Below the pieces are notes generated by a model. That model saw only the letters and a program-made list of their open reading frames with translations. It had not been told where the DNA came from and searched no databases. Positions 50,395-58,953 of a DNA stretch of 64,000 nucleotides are shown here, one piece after another. Both the position numbers and the translations under genes were made by a program. The DNA comes from Kitasatospora mediocidica KCTC 9733 (lineage in GTDB: Bacteria; Actinomycetota; Actinomycetes; Streptomycetales; Streptomycetaceae): positions 2,627,001 to 2,691,000 of the forward strand of contig NZ_JQLN01000005.1 of assembly GCF_000744225.1 (NCBI RefSeq). Direction: 5' to 3'. Each line of letters opens with the position of its first letter. Positions within the stretch are counted from its first letter, which is position 1.

Positions 50395-51069
50395 ATGACC
50401 TGTGTGCTGCTCGCCGAGGACGACCCCGCAATCTCGGAACCACTGGCCCGCGCGCTCCGGCGCGAGGGCTATGAGGTGCTCGTCCGCGAGGATGGCCCGT
50501 CAGCCCTGGAGGCCGGCCTGGAGGAAGAGGTCGACCTGGTCGTCCTGGACCTCGGCCTGCCGCGGATGGACGGCCTGGAGGTCTGCCGCCGCCTGCGGGC
50601 CGACGGCAAGAGCTGCCCCGTACTGGTGCTCACCGCGCGAGCCGACGAGGTGGACACCGTGGTCGGCCTGGACGCCGGCGCGGACGACTACGTGACCAAG
50701 CCGTTCCGGCTGGCCGAGCTGCTGGCCCGGGTCCGGGCCCTGCTGCGGCGCGGCAACGTCGACTCGCTCTCCACCGGCGCGCACGGCGTGCGGATCGACA
50801 TCGAGTCGCACCGCGCCTGGGTCGGCGAGGAGGAGCTGACGCTCTCCGCCAAGGAGTTCGAGCTGCTGCGGGTGCTGGTCCGGGACGCCGGCCGGGTGGT
50901 CACCCGCGAGGACATCATGCGTCAGGTCTGGGACACCACCTGGTGGACGTCGACCAAGACGCTCGACATGCACATCTCCTGGCTGCGCAAGAAGCTCGGC
51001 GACGACGCGACCAACCCGCGCTACATCGCCACCGTCCGCGGCGTCGGCTTCCGCTTCGAGAAGAACTGA
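50395..51069 (+). CDS. OmpR-family response regulator
   Basis: 224 residues. The receiver has LLAEDDPAISE, phosphoacceptor Asp52 in LVVLDLGLPRMDG, the Thr of LTARADE and the Lys of VTKPFRLAEL. The C-terminal winged helix has LSAKEFELLRVLVRDAGRVVTRE, DMHISWLRKKLGD and IATVRGVGFRFEK. It is the partner of the kinase gene 900 bases downstream. The intervening toxin-antitoxin module lies on the opposite strand, and the last 16 bases of this gene are repeated just before the kinase. Regulated genes cannot be deduced; the adjacent divergent peptide transporter is a candidate. Confidence 0.92.
   Translation: MTCVLLAEDDPAISEPLARALRREGYEVLVREDGPSALEAGLEEEVDLVVLDLGLPRMDGLEVCRRLRADGKSCPVLVLTARADEVDTVVGLDAGADDYVTKPFRLAELLARVRALLRRGNVDSLSTGAHGVRIDIESHRAWVGEEELTLSAKEFELLRVLVRDAGRVVTREDIMRQVWDTTWWTSTKTLDMHISWLRKKLGDDATNPRYIATVRGVGFRFEKN
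51054..51069 (+). repeat. Left copy of 16-bp direct repeat (response regulator 3' end)
   Basis: CTTCGAGAAGAACTGA forms the last codons and stop of the response regulator. The identical 16 bases recur at 51938-51953, flanking the toxin-antitoxin insertion. Confidence 0.85.
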
Positions 51070-51140
51070 CGGAGCAGGTATTTCCCGCCAGTGGAGTGCC
51101 CCCGGTGACCTGCCGGCGCAGCAGGGGGCCTCTGCAGTGG

Positions 51141-51398
51141 TCAGTAGTGGTAGCGGGCCTTGAGGATCTTGACTTCCTTCTCGTCGGCCCGGTACACCAG
51201 CCGATGCTCGTCGTCGATCCGCCGGGACCAGTAGCCGGCCAGGTCGCCCTTGAGGGGCTCCGGCTTGCCGATCCCGTTGAAGGGGTCACGCTGGATCTCG
51301 CCGACCAGGCGGGTGATCCGCTGCGCCATCTTCCGGTTCGACCCGAGCCAGAAGAGGAAGTCCTCCCAGCCGTCCGGGTCGAAGTGGACACTCCTCAC
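51141..51398 (-). CDS. yoeB: YoeB-type mRNA interferase toxin
   Basis: An 85-residue RelE-superfamily toxin of the YoeB branch that cleaves mRNA on the ribosome. Conserved parts are WEDFLFW, IGKPEPLKG (Glu47), YWSRRIDDEHRLVY (Arg66) and the C-terminal ARYHY (His84), so all catalytic residues are in place. It overlaps the antitoxin gene by four bases (ATGA). The module lies antisense to, and between, the response regulator and kinase genes. Confidence 0.93.
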   Translation of the reverse strand: MRSVHFDPDGWEDFLFWLGSNRKMAQRITRLVGEIQRDPFNGIGKPEPLKGDLAGYWSRRIDDEHRLVYRADEKEVKILKARYHY

Positions 51399-51667
51399 AC
51401 CTCACCGGCCAGGGCTTCCAGTTCCTCCATGGTCTTGCTGATCGCCGGGCTGGATGCCTTGTCCCTGGCGACGGCTTCCATGAGCCGCCTGGCGTTGGCG
51501 GGCGACCGCAGCAGGTGGATGGTCTCCTGCCACGAGTCGTAGTCGTCGGCCGACATGAGGACCGCGTCGCCAGCCTTCGAGGTGATCCGCACGGGAGCGT
51601 GGTCGTCGTTCACCTGCTGGATCAGCGGAAAGAGGCGCGTCCTCGCGTCACTGGCGCTTATGGCCAT
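51395..51667 (-). CDS. yefM: YefM-type antitoxin
   Basis: A 90-residue Phd/YefM antitoxin. The N-terminal DNA-binding part has SASDARTRLFPLIQQVNDDHAPVRIT, followed by AVLMSADDYDSWQETIHLLRSPANARRLMEAV, the typical YefM hydrophobic segment. The C-terminal acidic tail would wrap the toxin. The ATG at 51667 follows GGAGAG; the longer frame to 51712 is unlikely. Two GTAC-containing dyads upstream are the probable autoregulatory operators. Confidence 0.92.
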   Translation of the reverse strand: MAISASDARTRLFPLIQQVNDDHAPVRITSKAGDAVLMSADDYDSWQETIHLLRSPANARRLMEAVARDKASSPAISKTMEELEALAGEV

Positions 51668-51704
51668 GGCTGCTCTCCATATCCTGCTTCGATTCCTTGT
51701 AGAC

Positions 51705-51746
51705 TGTACCAATCCGGTACAAGTTTACGGTACCAGTCATGTACGG
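51705..51746 (-). promoter_or_regulatory. YefM operator pair
   Basis: TGTACC-AATCC-GGTACA (51705-51721) is a perfect dyad. GGTACC-AGTCA-TGTACG (51729-51745) has the same 6-5-6 layout but is imperfect. The TGTAC cores resemble the TGTACA core of E. coli yefM-yoeB operators. They lie 38-80 bases upstream of the antitoxin ATG. Confidence 0.65.
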
Positions 51747-51937
51747 TTTTTGATGTCTTCGACGGTCGGTCGCAGGCGGGTACGCTGACGTGCACACCTG
51801 CCAGAGGGAGTGAGGGCACAGATGAGGGCACATCCGCACGGGACACCCCGGGTCGCCCCGGGTCGCCGCGCTGTCCGTTCTGCATCATCTCGCCCCCTTT
51901 CGGGCCGGTCGGTGCAGGTCGGTGTGACCGTCTGTCA

Positions 51938-51953
51938 CTTCGAGAAGAACTGA
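51938..51953 (+). repeat. Right copy of 16-bp direct repeat
   Basis: An exact copy of the response regulator's last 16 bases, 15 bases before the kinase start. Joining it to the left copy would restore a regulator-kinase operon with a 15-base gap. Confidence 0.85.
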
Positions 51954-51968
51954 TCGCAGGACCGTGCC

Positions 51969-53213
51969 GTGAAGCGCAGGATGATCAACTCGCTGCTGGG
52001 TGTGGTCCTGGTGGTCGTGGTGGTCTTCTGCGTGCCGCTGGCCCTGGTCGAGAAGCAGGCCATCGTCAACACCGCGCGGGAGCGGGTGGATGCGACGGCG
52101 TTCCGGGTGCTCGGCCTGGTCGAGAGCCGGCTCGCGGCGGGTGAGCCGGTCACCGGGGACCGGATCGGCAGCCAGGTCACCGACGGCTACTACGCCCAGA
52201 TCCAGATCCCCGGCATGCAGCCGATCGTGATCGGCGACCGGCCCAGCGGCAGTCACCCGTTGACGGCCACCGAGAGCGGCGCCAGCGGCGAGACGGTGAC
52301 GGTCCAGCAGTCCCGCGCCACCGTGGAGCACGACATCGGCAGCATGCTGGTGCTGCTCGGCGCGGTGGCGCTGCTCGCGGTTCAGGCGGCGGTGGCCCTG
52401 GCGGTCTGGCAGGCCAAGCGGCTGGCCCGTCCGCTGACCGACCTCGCCGAGACCGCCGAGCGCCTGGGCTCCGGCGACCCGCGCCCGCGCGACCGGCGCT
52501 ACGGCGTGCCCGAGCTGGACCGGATCGCCGAGGTGCTGGACGCCAGCGCCGAGCGGATCGGCCGGATGCTCACCGCCGAGCGCAGGCTGGCCGCCGACGC
52601 CTCGCACCAGTTGCGCACCCCGCTCACCGCGCTCTCCATGCGACTGGAGGAGATCACCGCGCTGGCCCAGGAGCCGGACACCGTCCGCGAGGAGGCCACC
52701 ATCGCGCTCCAGCAGGTCGAGCGGCTCACGGACGTGGTGCAGCGGCTGCTCACCAACCAGCGCGATACGCACGGCCCGACCGCCGGCGGATTCGAGCTGG
52801 ACGAGGTGATCAAGCAGCAGCGCGAGGAGTGGGGTCCGTCGCTGCGCGGCAGCGGACGGCGGCTGGTGATCGAGGGGCTGGGCGGCATCACCGCGCTGGG
52901 GACCCCGGGAACGGTCTCCCAGGTGCTGGCGACCCTGATCGAGAACACCCTGATGCACGGCGCGGGAACGGTCACGCTGCGGGTGCGGGCGTCGGGCAGC
53001 TCGGTGGTGATCGAGGTGCAGGACGAGGGCGCGGGGGTGCCGGCCGAGCTCGGCAACCGGGTCTTCGAGCGGACGGTCAGCGGCCGCAACTCCACCGGCA
53101 TCGGCCTGGCGGTGGCCCGCGACCTCGCCGAGGCGGACGGTGGACGGCTGGAGCTGCTCGCGCTCCAGCCGCCGGTCTTCGCTCTTTTCCTGGGCAGGGT
53201 CACCACCCGGTAG
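51969..53213 (+). CDS. Sensor histidine kinase (partner of the response regulator)
   Basis: 414 residues. A transmembrane helix near residues 8-26 is followed by a short extracytoplasmic sensor of about 100 residues. A second helix lies near 124-147, then HAMP. The phosphoacceptor helix has His213 in ASHQLRTPLTAL. The HATPase domain has NTLMHGAGTV (N box), DEGAGVP and NSTGIGLAVARDLAEADGG. GTG start with GCAGGA nine bases upstream. It now lies 900 bases from its regulator gene because of the inserted toxin-antitoxin module. Transcription must either read through that antisense module or start from a new promoter in 51747-51937. Confidence 0.92.
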   Translation: MKRRMINSLLGVVLVVVVVFCVPLALVEKQAIVNTARERVDATAFRVLGLVESRLAAGEPVTGDRIGSQVTDGYYAQIQIPGMQPIVIGDRPSGSHPLTATESGASGETVTVQQSRATVEHDIGSMLVLLGAVALLAVQAAVALAVWQAKRLARPLTDLAETAERLGSGDPRPRDRRYGVPELDRIAEVLDASAERIGRMLTAERRLAADASHQLRTPLTALSMRLEEITALAQEPDTVREEATIALQQVERLTDVVQRLLTNQRDTHGPTAGGFELDEVIKQQREEWGPSLRGSGRRLVIEGLGGITALGTPGTVSQVLATLIENTLMHGAGTVTLRVRASGSSVVIEVQDEGAGVPAELGNRVFERTVSGRNSTGIGLAVARDLAEADGGRLELLALQPPVFALFLGRVTTR

Positions 53214-53231
53214 GAGCTACCTCATGGGGCA

Positions 53232-53768
53232 CTACTTCACGTAGTGCGCCGACTCCTCGGTGGCCAGGATCCGCTCGGCCTGCGCGACGACCTTGACGTC
53301 CGCCTCCGGCTCGGCCAGCTCCGGCAGCGCCTTGAAGACCCAGGTGCGGTAGGAGAAGAAACGGAACAGCGTGCCCAGCCCGGTGCCGAACGCCTTGGCG
53401 ACGTTGTACGCGAGCGCGCCCTGCAGGCCCAGCGTGTAGGTGGAGAACCAGAGCGTGCCGTTCTCGATCAGCATGCCGATGCCGCTGAAGATGAGGAAGA
53501 GCGTGATCTCGCGGCGGCGCGAGGCCGCGTCGCTGTCGCGGTAGACCCAGTAGCGGTAGCCGAGGTAGTTGACGACGATCGCCACCACGGTGCCGATCAC
53601 CGAGCAGCGCACGGGTGCCCAGCCGGTGGCGTGGATCGCGAGGTTGGAGACGCCGAAGTTGACGAAGATGCCGACCAGCCCGACTATCCCGAACTTGACC
53701 ACCTCGCCGGAGACGCCGCGCAGGCGCTGCAGCAGGGAGGGACTTGTCTCAGTGCTGGTGGTGGTCAT
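53232..53768 (-). CDS. GtrA-family membrane protein
   Basis: 178 residues with four transmembrane helices in the GtrA pattern: VVKFGIVGLVGIFVNFGVSNL, a second at VIGTVVAIVVNYLGYRYWVYR, then ITLFLIFSGIGMLIENGTL and a last near LAYNVAKAFGTGLGTLFRF. GtrA-like proteins help translocate or present polyprenyl-linked sugars for cell wall or polysaccharide modification. Convergent with the kinase gene (18-base gap) and divergent from purK. Confidence 0.9.
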   Translation of the reverse strand: MTTTSTETSPSLLQRLRGVSGEVVKFGIVGLVGIFVNFGVSNLAIHATGWAPVRCSVIGTVVAIVVNYLGYRYWVYRDSDAASRRREITLFLIFSGIGMLIENGTLWFSTYTLGLQGALAYNVAKAFGTGLGTLFRFFSYRTWVFKALPELAEPEADVKVVAQAERILATEESAHYVK

Positions 53769-54006
53769 CCGCAGAAGTCTCCTGTGCCTGCTCAACGCGA
53801 GGATTACGATGCCCGCGCGGCCCTGGGCCGCGCGACACGAGCCCCCCGGTGTGGCACAGGATCGCAAACAGTGCCTGGCGGGGTCCGGCCATCCAGGCTA
53901 CCGGCACTTTGTGAGGGATCCCCGCGCGCGGGCGGCCCCCGTCCGTCCGCCGACCGCCCCCGGCCGCCGGTGCACCGCCCCCGACCGGCCCGGATATCCT
54001 GGCAGC

Positions 54007-55164
54007 GTGACTTTCCCGGGCAGCGCAAAATTTCCAGTGGTGGGCATGGTCGGCGGCGGACAGCTGGCGCGCATGGCACACCAGGCCGGCATCCCGCTCG
54101 GCGTGAGGTTCAAGCTCCTCGCCGACACCCCGCAGGACTCCGCCGCACAGGTGGTCTCCGACGTGGTGCTCGGCGACTACCGGGACCTCGAGACCCTGCG
54201 CCGCTTCGCGGCCGACTGCGACGTGGTCACCTTCGACCACGAGCACGTCCCCACCGAGCACCTGCGGGCGCTGCAGGCCGACGGCATCGCCGTGCGGCCC
54301 GGCCCGGACGCGCTGGTGAACGCGCAGGACAAGGGCGTGATGCGGGCCACCCTGGACGCCATCGGCGTCCCCTGCCCGCGCCACCGCCTGGTCGCCGACC
54401 CGGCCGACGTGACGCGCTTCGCCGACGAGGGCACCGGCTATCCGGTGGTGCTGAAGACCGTGCGCGGCGGCTACGACGGCAAGGGCGTCTGGGTCGTCGA
54501 CGACGAGGAGCAGGCGCACGCGCCGTTCCTGGCCGGCGTCGGGGTGCTGGCCGAGGAGAAGGTCGACTACGTCCGCGAGCTGGCGGCCAACGTGGTCCGC
54601 TCGCCCAGCGGCCAGGCGGTCGCCTACCCGGTGGTGGAGAGCCTGCAGGAGAACGGCGTCTGCGCCGAGGTCACCGCCCCCGCCCCCGACCTCGACCCCG
54701 AGCTGGCCGGCGAGGCCCAGGCGCTCGCGCTGCGGATCGCCGGGGAGCTGGACATCACCGGCCACCTGGCCGTCGAGCTGTTCCAGACCCGCGACGGCCG
54801 GATCCTGGTCAACGAGCTCGCCATGCGTCCGCACAACTCCGGCCACTGGTCGATCGACGGTGCGGTCACCTCGCAGTTCGAGAACCACCTGCGCGCCGTG
54901 CTCGACCTCCCGCTCGGGGACCCCCGCCCGCGTGCCCGGTGGACCGTGATGGTCAACGTCCTGGGCGGCGACTACCCGGACATGTACCACGCCTTCCTGC
55001 ACTGCATGGCCCGCGACCCCGGCCTGCGGATCCACATGTACGGCAAGGACGTCAAGCCCGGCCGCAAGGTGGGCCACGTCACCGTCTTCGGGGACGACCT
55101 CGACGACGTGCGCGAGCGCGCCCGCCACGCGGCCGCCTACCTGAGAGGAACCATCACCGAATGA
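54007..55164 (+). CDS. purK: N5-carboxyaminoimidazole ribonucleotide synthase
   Basis: A 385-residue ATP-grasp enzyme that joins AIR and bicarbonate to N5-CAIR in purine synthesis. Signatures are VGMVGGGQLARMAHQAG at the start, FDHEHVP, LKTVRGGYDGKGVW, VEKVDYVRELA-type loop (EEKVDYVRELAA), VNELAMRPHNSGHWSIDG and TSQFENHLRAVL. The GTG at 54007 was chosen because it precedes the nucleotide-binding strand directly; the frame is open much further upstream but overlaps the gtrA side. Its stop overlaps the purE start. Confidence 0.95.
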   Translation: MTFPGSAKFPVVGMVGGGQLARMAHQAGIPLGVRFKLLADTPQDSAAQVVSDVVLGDYRDLETLRRFAADCDVVTFDHEHVPTEHLRALQADGIAVRPGPDALVNAQDKGVMRATLDAIGVPCPRHRLVADPADVTRFADEGTGYPVVLKTVRGGYDGKGVWVVDDEEQAHAPFLAGVGVLAEEKVDYVRELAANVVRSPSGQAVAYPVVESLQENGVCAEVTAPAPDLDPELAGEAQALALRIAGELDITGHLAVELFQTRDGRILVNELAMRPHNSGHWSIDGAVTSQFENHLRAVLDLPLGDPRPRARWTVMVNVLGGDYPDMYHAFLHCMARDPGLRIHMYGKDVKPGRKVGHVTVFGDDLDDVRERARHAAAYLRGTITE

Positions 55165-55742
55165 CCGCCCACCCGCCGCCCGGCCACCACCCCTATGCGG
55201 GCGCTGGCGCGCACACCTCTTCCGCCCCCCTCGTCGGCATCGTCATGGGCTCCGACTCCGACTGGCCGGTGATGGAGGCCGCCGCTCAGGCGCTGGACGA
55301 GTTCGAGATCCGCTACGAGGTCGACGTCCTCTCCGCGCACCGGATGCCGCGCGAGATGATCACCTACGGCGAGAACGCGCACAAGCGCGGCCTCAAGGCC
55401 GTCATCGCCGGCGCGGGCGGCGCGGCCCACCTGCCGGGCATGCTGGCCTCGGTGACTCCGCTGCCGGTGATCGGCGTCCCGGTGCCGCTGCGCTACCTGG
55501 ACGGCATGGACAGCCTGCTGTCGATCGTGCAGATGCCGGCCGGCGTGCCGGTGGCCACCGTCTCCATCGCCGGAGCCCGGAACGCGGGCCTGCTGGCGGT
55601 CCGGATGCTCGCCGCCTTCGACCCCGAACTCACCGAGCGGATGGTCGACTTCCAGGCCGAGTTGAACACCCAGGCCACCGACAAGGGCAAGAAGCTGCGT
55701 GCCAAGGTGGCGGGTTCCAGCGCCTTCGGCTTCGGCAACTAG
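55161..55742 (+). CDS. purE: N5-carboxyaminoimidazole ribonucleotide mutase
   Basis: A 193-residue PurE class I mutase converting N5-CAIR to CAIR. Active-site motifs are GIVMGSDSDWPVM, VLSAHRMP and AGAGGAAHLPGMLAS, with VPVATVSI and NAGLLAVRML later. A short His/Pro/Gly-rich N-terminal extension precedes the domain. The ATG overlaps the purK TGA (ATGA), so the two are translationally coupled. Confidence 0.95.
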   Translation: MTAHPPPGHHPYAGAGAHTSSAPLVGIVMGSDSDWPVMEAAAQALDEFEIRYEVDVLSAHRMPREMITYGENAHKRGLKAVIAGAGGAAHLPGMLASVTPLPVIGVPVPLRYLDGMDSLLSIVQMPAGVPVATVSIAGARNAGLLAVRMLAAFDPELTERMVDFQAELNTQATDKGKKLRAKVAGSSAFGFGN

Positions 55743-55756
55743 CAGAATCGGGGGTT

Positions 55757-56947
55757 ATGGACCCTCAACTGCTAGCCCGTGCCCGCGCCCTGCTCGTCGA
55801 CGCCCCCGTGGTGGACGGTCACAACGACCTCCCCTGGGCGATGCGCTCCCAGGCCGGCTACGACCTGGACGCCGTCGACCTGGCCGTGGACCAGAGCGAC
55901 CGCCTGCACACCGACCTCGAACGGCTCCGCGCCGGCGGGGTCGGTGCGCAGTTCTGGTCGGTGTACGTACGCTCCGACTTCGCCGGCGACCAGGCGGTCA
56001 GCGCGACGCTGGAGCAGATCGACTTCGTCCGCGCGCTGGTCGACAGGTTCCCCGAGCGGCTGCGGCTGGCGCTGACCGCCGACGACATGGAGGCCGCCCG
56101 GGCGGCCGGCCGGATCGCCTCGCTGATGGGCGCCGAGGGCGGACACAGCATCAACTCCTCGCTGGCCACCCTGCGGGCGCTGCACCAGCTGGGCGTGCGC
56201 TACATGACGCTCACCCACAACGACAACGTGCCGTGGGCGGACTCGGCCACCGACAAGCCGACCGCCGGCGGGCTCACCGCGTTCGGCGTGGAGGTCGTCC
56301 GGGAGATGAACCGGCTCGGCATGCTGGTCGACCTCTCGCACGTCTCGGCCGACACCATGCGCGACGCGCTGCGGGTCAGCGAGGCGCCGGTGATCTTCTC
56401 GCACTCGTCGTCCCGAGCGGTCTGCGACCACCCGCGCAACATCCCGGACGAGGTGCTGGCGTTGCTGCCCGCCAACGGTGGCGTGGCGATGGCCACCTTC
56501 GTGCCGCACTTCGTGCTGCCCGGCGCGATCGAGTGGGGTGAGCGGGCGGGGGCCCACCTGGAGGCGCACGGGTTCCACGCGCTCGCGCACACCCCGGACG
56601 CGATGAAGGTGCTGCACGCCTTCGAGGCCGACCACCCGCGCCCGGTGGCGACCGCCGCCACCGTCGCCGACCACCTGGACCACATGCGCGAGGTGGCCGG
56701 CATCGACCATCTGGGCATCGGCGGCGACTACGACGGCACGGCCTTCGTTCCGGACGGCCTGGACGACGTCTCCGGCTACCCCAACCTGCTGGCCGAACTG
56801 CTCGGCCGCAACTGGTCGCAGGCCGACCTGGCGAAGCTCACCTGGCACAACGCCGTCCGGGTGCTGCGCGCCGCCGAGGACGCGGCGCGCGAGCTCCAGG
56901 CCGTCCGCCGCCCCTCGATCGCCACCCTGGCCCAGCTGGACGGCTGA
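55757..56947 (+). CDS. M19-family membrane dipeptidase-like enzyme
   Basis: A 396-residue renal-dipeptidase family protein. Zinc ligands are visible in VDGHNDLPWAM (His/Asp), GAEGGHSI (bridging Glu), VDLSHVS and FSHSSSRAV (His), and GIGGDYDG (Asp). It hydrolyses dipeptides, possibly D-amino acid containing ones. No signal peptide is present, so the protein is cytoplasmic despite the family name. It starts 15 bases after purE and may share its transcript, a common but functionally unexplained arrangement in streptomycetes. Confidence 0.92.
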   Translation: MDPQLLARARALLVDAPVVDGHNDLPWAMRSQAGYDLDAVDLAVDQSDRLHTDLERLRAGGVGAQFWSVYVRSDFAGDQAVSATLEQIDFVRALVDRFPERLRLALTADDMEAARAAGRIASLMGAEGGHSINSSLATLRALHQLGVRYMTLTHNDNVPWADSATDKPTAGGLTAFGVEVVREMNRLGMLVDLSHVSADTMRDALRVSEAPVIFSHSSSRAVCDHPRNIPDEVLALLPANGGVAMATFVPHFVLPGAIEWGERAGAHLEAHGFHALAHTPDAMKVLHAFEADHPRPVATAATVADHLDHMREVAGIDHLGIGGDYDGTAFVPDGLDDVSGYPNLLAELLGRNWSQADLAKLTWHNAVRVLRAAEDAARELQAVRRPSIATLAQLDG

Positions 56948-56950
56948 CCC

Positions 56951-57361
56951 TCAGAGCTGCGGGATCTCGATCGCCGGGCAGCGGTCCATGACCATCCGCA
57001 GGCCGGCCGCCGTGGTGCGCTGGTACGCCGCCTCGTCGATCACGTCGAGCTGGAACCAGACCGCCCCGGCGCCGGCCGCCACCGCCTGGTCGGCGACCTC
57101 GCCGGCCAGCGCGGAGTTGACGAAGACGTCCACCACGTCGACCGGGAACGGGATGTCGGCCAGCGTCGGGTAGCCCTGCTCGCCGAGCACCGTCTCGGCC
57201 TTCGGGTGCACCGGCACAACCCGCTTGCCGAAGTGCTGCAGCACCTGGGCGACGCCGTACGCGGCGCGCCGGGTGTTGTTGGAGAGCCCGACCACGGCCC
57301 AGGTGTCCCCGGAGGAGGTCAGGATCTCGCGTGCGGTCGCCTGGTCGCGGAAGTTCGTCAT
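56951..57361 (-). CDS. CoA-binding protein (YccU/CoA_binding_2 family)
   Basis: A 136-residue single-domain Rossmann protein: WAVVGLSNNTRRAAYGVAQVL, VVPVHPKAETVLGE, VDVVDVFVNSALAGEVADQAV and VWFQLDVIDEAAYQ. The family binds CoA or a similar nucleotide; its physiological role is not settled. Convergent with the dipeptidase (three bases between stops). Confidence 0.9.
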   Translation of the reverse strand: MTNFRDQATAREILTSSGDTWAVVGLSNNTRRAAYGVAQVLQHFGKRVVPVHPKAETVLGEQGYPTLADIPFPVDVVDVFVNSALAGEVADQAVAAGAGAVWFQLDVIDEAAYQRTTAAGLRMVMDRCPAIEIPQL

Positions 57362-57397
57362 AACGGCTTCAACCGCGCCCGCCGGACGGTCATTCCG

Positions 57398-58738
57398 TCA
57401 GCTCGGGCGGCCCATCGCACGGTAGGTCCAGCCCGCCGCGCGCCAGGCGTCGGCGTCCAGCACGTTGCGGCCGTCCAGCAGCCGCCGCTCGGCGACCAGG
57501 GCGCCGACCTCGGACGGGTCCAGCTCGCGGAACTCCTGCCACTCCGTCAGGTGCAGCACCACGTGGGCGCCCTCGACGGCCTCCAGCGGGGTGGCCGCGT
57601 AGGAGAGGCTGGGGAACATCTTGCGGGCGTTGTCCATCGCCTTGGGGTCGTAGACGGTCACCTGCGCGCCCTGCAGCTGGATCTGCGCGGCCACGTTCAG
57701 CGCGGGCGAGTCGCGGATGTCGTCGGAGTTCGGCTTGAAGGCGGCGCCGAGCACGGCCACCCGGCGGCCCAGGAAGCCCCCGCCGCACTGCTCGCGGGCC
57801 AGCTCGACCATCCGGCTGCGGCGCCGCATGTTGATCGAGTCCACCTCGCGCAGGAAGGTCAGCGCCTGGTCCGCGCCCAGCTCGCCGGCCCGCGCCATGA
57901 AGGCCCGGATGTCCTTGGGCAGGCAGCCGCCGCCGAAGCCGAGTCCGGCCTGCAGGAAGCGGCCGCCGATCCGCTCGTCGTAGGAGAGCGCCTTGCTCAG
58001 CTGGGTGACGTCCGCGCCCGCGCTTTCGCAGACCTCGGCCATCGCGTTGATGAAGGAGATCTTGGTGGCGAGGAAGGAGTTGGCGGCGGCCTTGACCAGC
58101 TCGGCGGTGGCGAAGTCGGTGACCACCATCGGTACGCCCTCGTCCAGCAGCGTCGCGTAGACCTCGCGCAGCAGCTCCTCGGCCCGGCCGCCCGGGCGCA
58201 CGCCGACCACCAGCCGGTCGGGGTGCAGGGTGTCGCCGACGGCGTAGCCCTCGCGCAGGAACTCCGGGTTCCAGGCCAGTTCGACGGCGTCGCCGGCCGG
58301 CGCCAGCGAGCGCAGCCGGTCCAGCAGCCGGCTCGCGCTGCCCACCGGCACGGTGGACTTGCCGACCACCAGGGCGGGGCGGGTCAGGTGCGGGGCCAGC
58401 GAGTCCACCGCCAGGTCGACATAGCTCATGTCGGCGGCGAACTCCCCCTTCTTCTGCGGGGTGTTGGTGCAGATGAAGTGGACGTCGGCGAACTCGGCGA
58501 CCTCCTGCGTGGAGTCCGTGAAGCGCAGTCGGCCGGTCGAACCCTCGTGCCCGGCGACGTGCTTGAGCAGCAGTTCGGAGAGCCCGGGCTCGTACATCGG
58601 CACCCGGCCTGCGGCCAGCGCGGCGAGCTTCTCGGGGTCGATGTCCATCCCCAGCACCTCGAAGCCCAACTCCGCGAGGCAGGCGGCGTGAGTGGCGCCG
58701 AGATAGCCGGTACCGATCACCGAGATGCGCAGGGCCAC
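57398..58738 (-). CDS. UDP-glucose 6-dehydrogenase
   Basis: A 446-residue nucleotide-sugar dehydrogenase. The NAD-binding start is ISVIGTGYLGATHAACLAELG; other motifs are NPEFLREG, the TAELVKAAANSFLATKISFINAM helix, and catalytic Cys272 in GFGGGCLPKDI, with GAAFKPNSDDIRDSP later. It oxidises UDP-glucose to UDP-glucuronate (or a related sugar nucleotide) for exopolysaccharide or glycosylation. It starts 36 bases upstream of the CoA-binding gene on the same strand. No glycosyltransferase is adjacent, though a GtrA protein lies 4 kb away. Confidence 0.92.
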   Translation of the reverse strand: MALRISVIGTGYLGATHAACLAELGFEVLGMDIDPEKLAALAAGRVPMYEPGLSELLLKHVAGHEGSTGRLRFTDSTQEVAEFADVHFICTNTPQKKGEFAADMSYVDLAVDSLAPHLTRPALVVGKSTVPVGSASRLLDRLRSLAPAGDAVELAWNPEFLREGYAVGDTLHPDRLVVGVRPGGRAEELLREVYATLLDEGVPMVVTDFATAELVKAAANSFLATKISFINAMAEVCESAGADVTQLSKALSYDERIGGRFLQAGLGFGGGCLPKDIRAFMARAGELGADQALTFLREVDSINMRRRSRMVELAREQCGGGFLGRRVAVLGAAFKPNSDDIRDSPALNVAAQIQLQGAQVTVYDPKAMDNARKMFPSLSYAATPLEAVEGAHVVLHLTEWQEFRELDPSEVGALVAERRLLDGRNVLDADAWRAAGWTYRAMGRPS

Positions 58739-58911
58739 GGACTTCCCCTTTGAGGGTAGGACGAGTCAGGGACTGATGGTATCCGCTGGTTTCGACCGTG
58801 CGGCAATCAGTCAGGATGAAGATACGAAGAGTATTGGCCCGACAGCATGCGTCGCATGTCGTGCATGTCACCCCGCTCTAGGCAGGGTACGGGCCTAGAA
58901 TTAGGATCTAC

Positions 58912-58925
58912 TTAACGGTAGTTAA
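58912..58925. promoter_or_regulatory. Dyad before the acyl-CoA dehydrogenase gene
   Basis: TTAAC-GGTA-GTTAA is a perfect 5-bp dyad in an A+T-rich patch 28 bases before the ATG, with the direct repeat TTAACGGT twice. A candidate operator for a fatty-acid or leucine catabolism regulator. Confidence 0.45.
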
Positions 58926-58953
58926 CGGTGTTGACCTAAAGGGGCAATCGGCC

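Noticed and set aside
51648..51888. Short minus-strand frames upstream of yefM
   Set aside because: They lie over the operator dyads, have no ribosome site and no family resemblance; treated as non-coding.
51054..51953. Complete integrative element
   Set aside because: No integrase, excisionase or transposase frame lies between the repeats; only the toxin-antitoxin pair is present, so it is described as an insertion trace.
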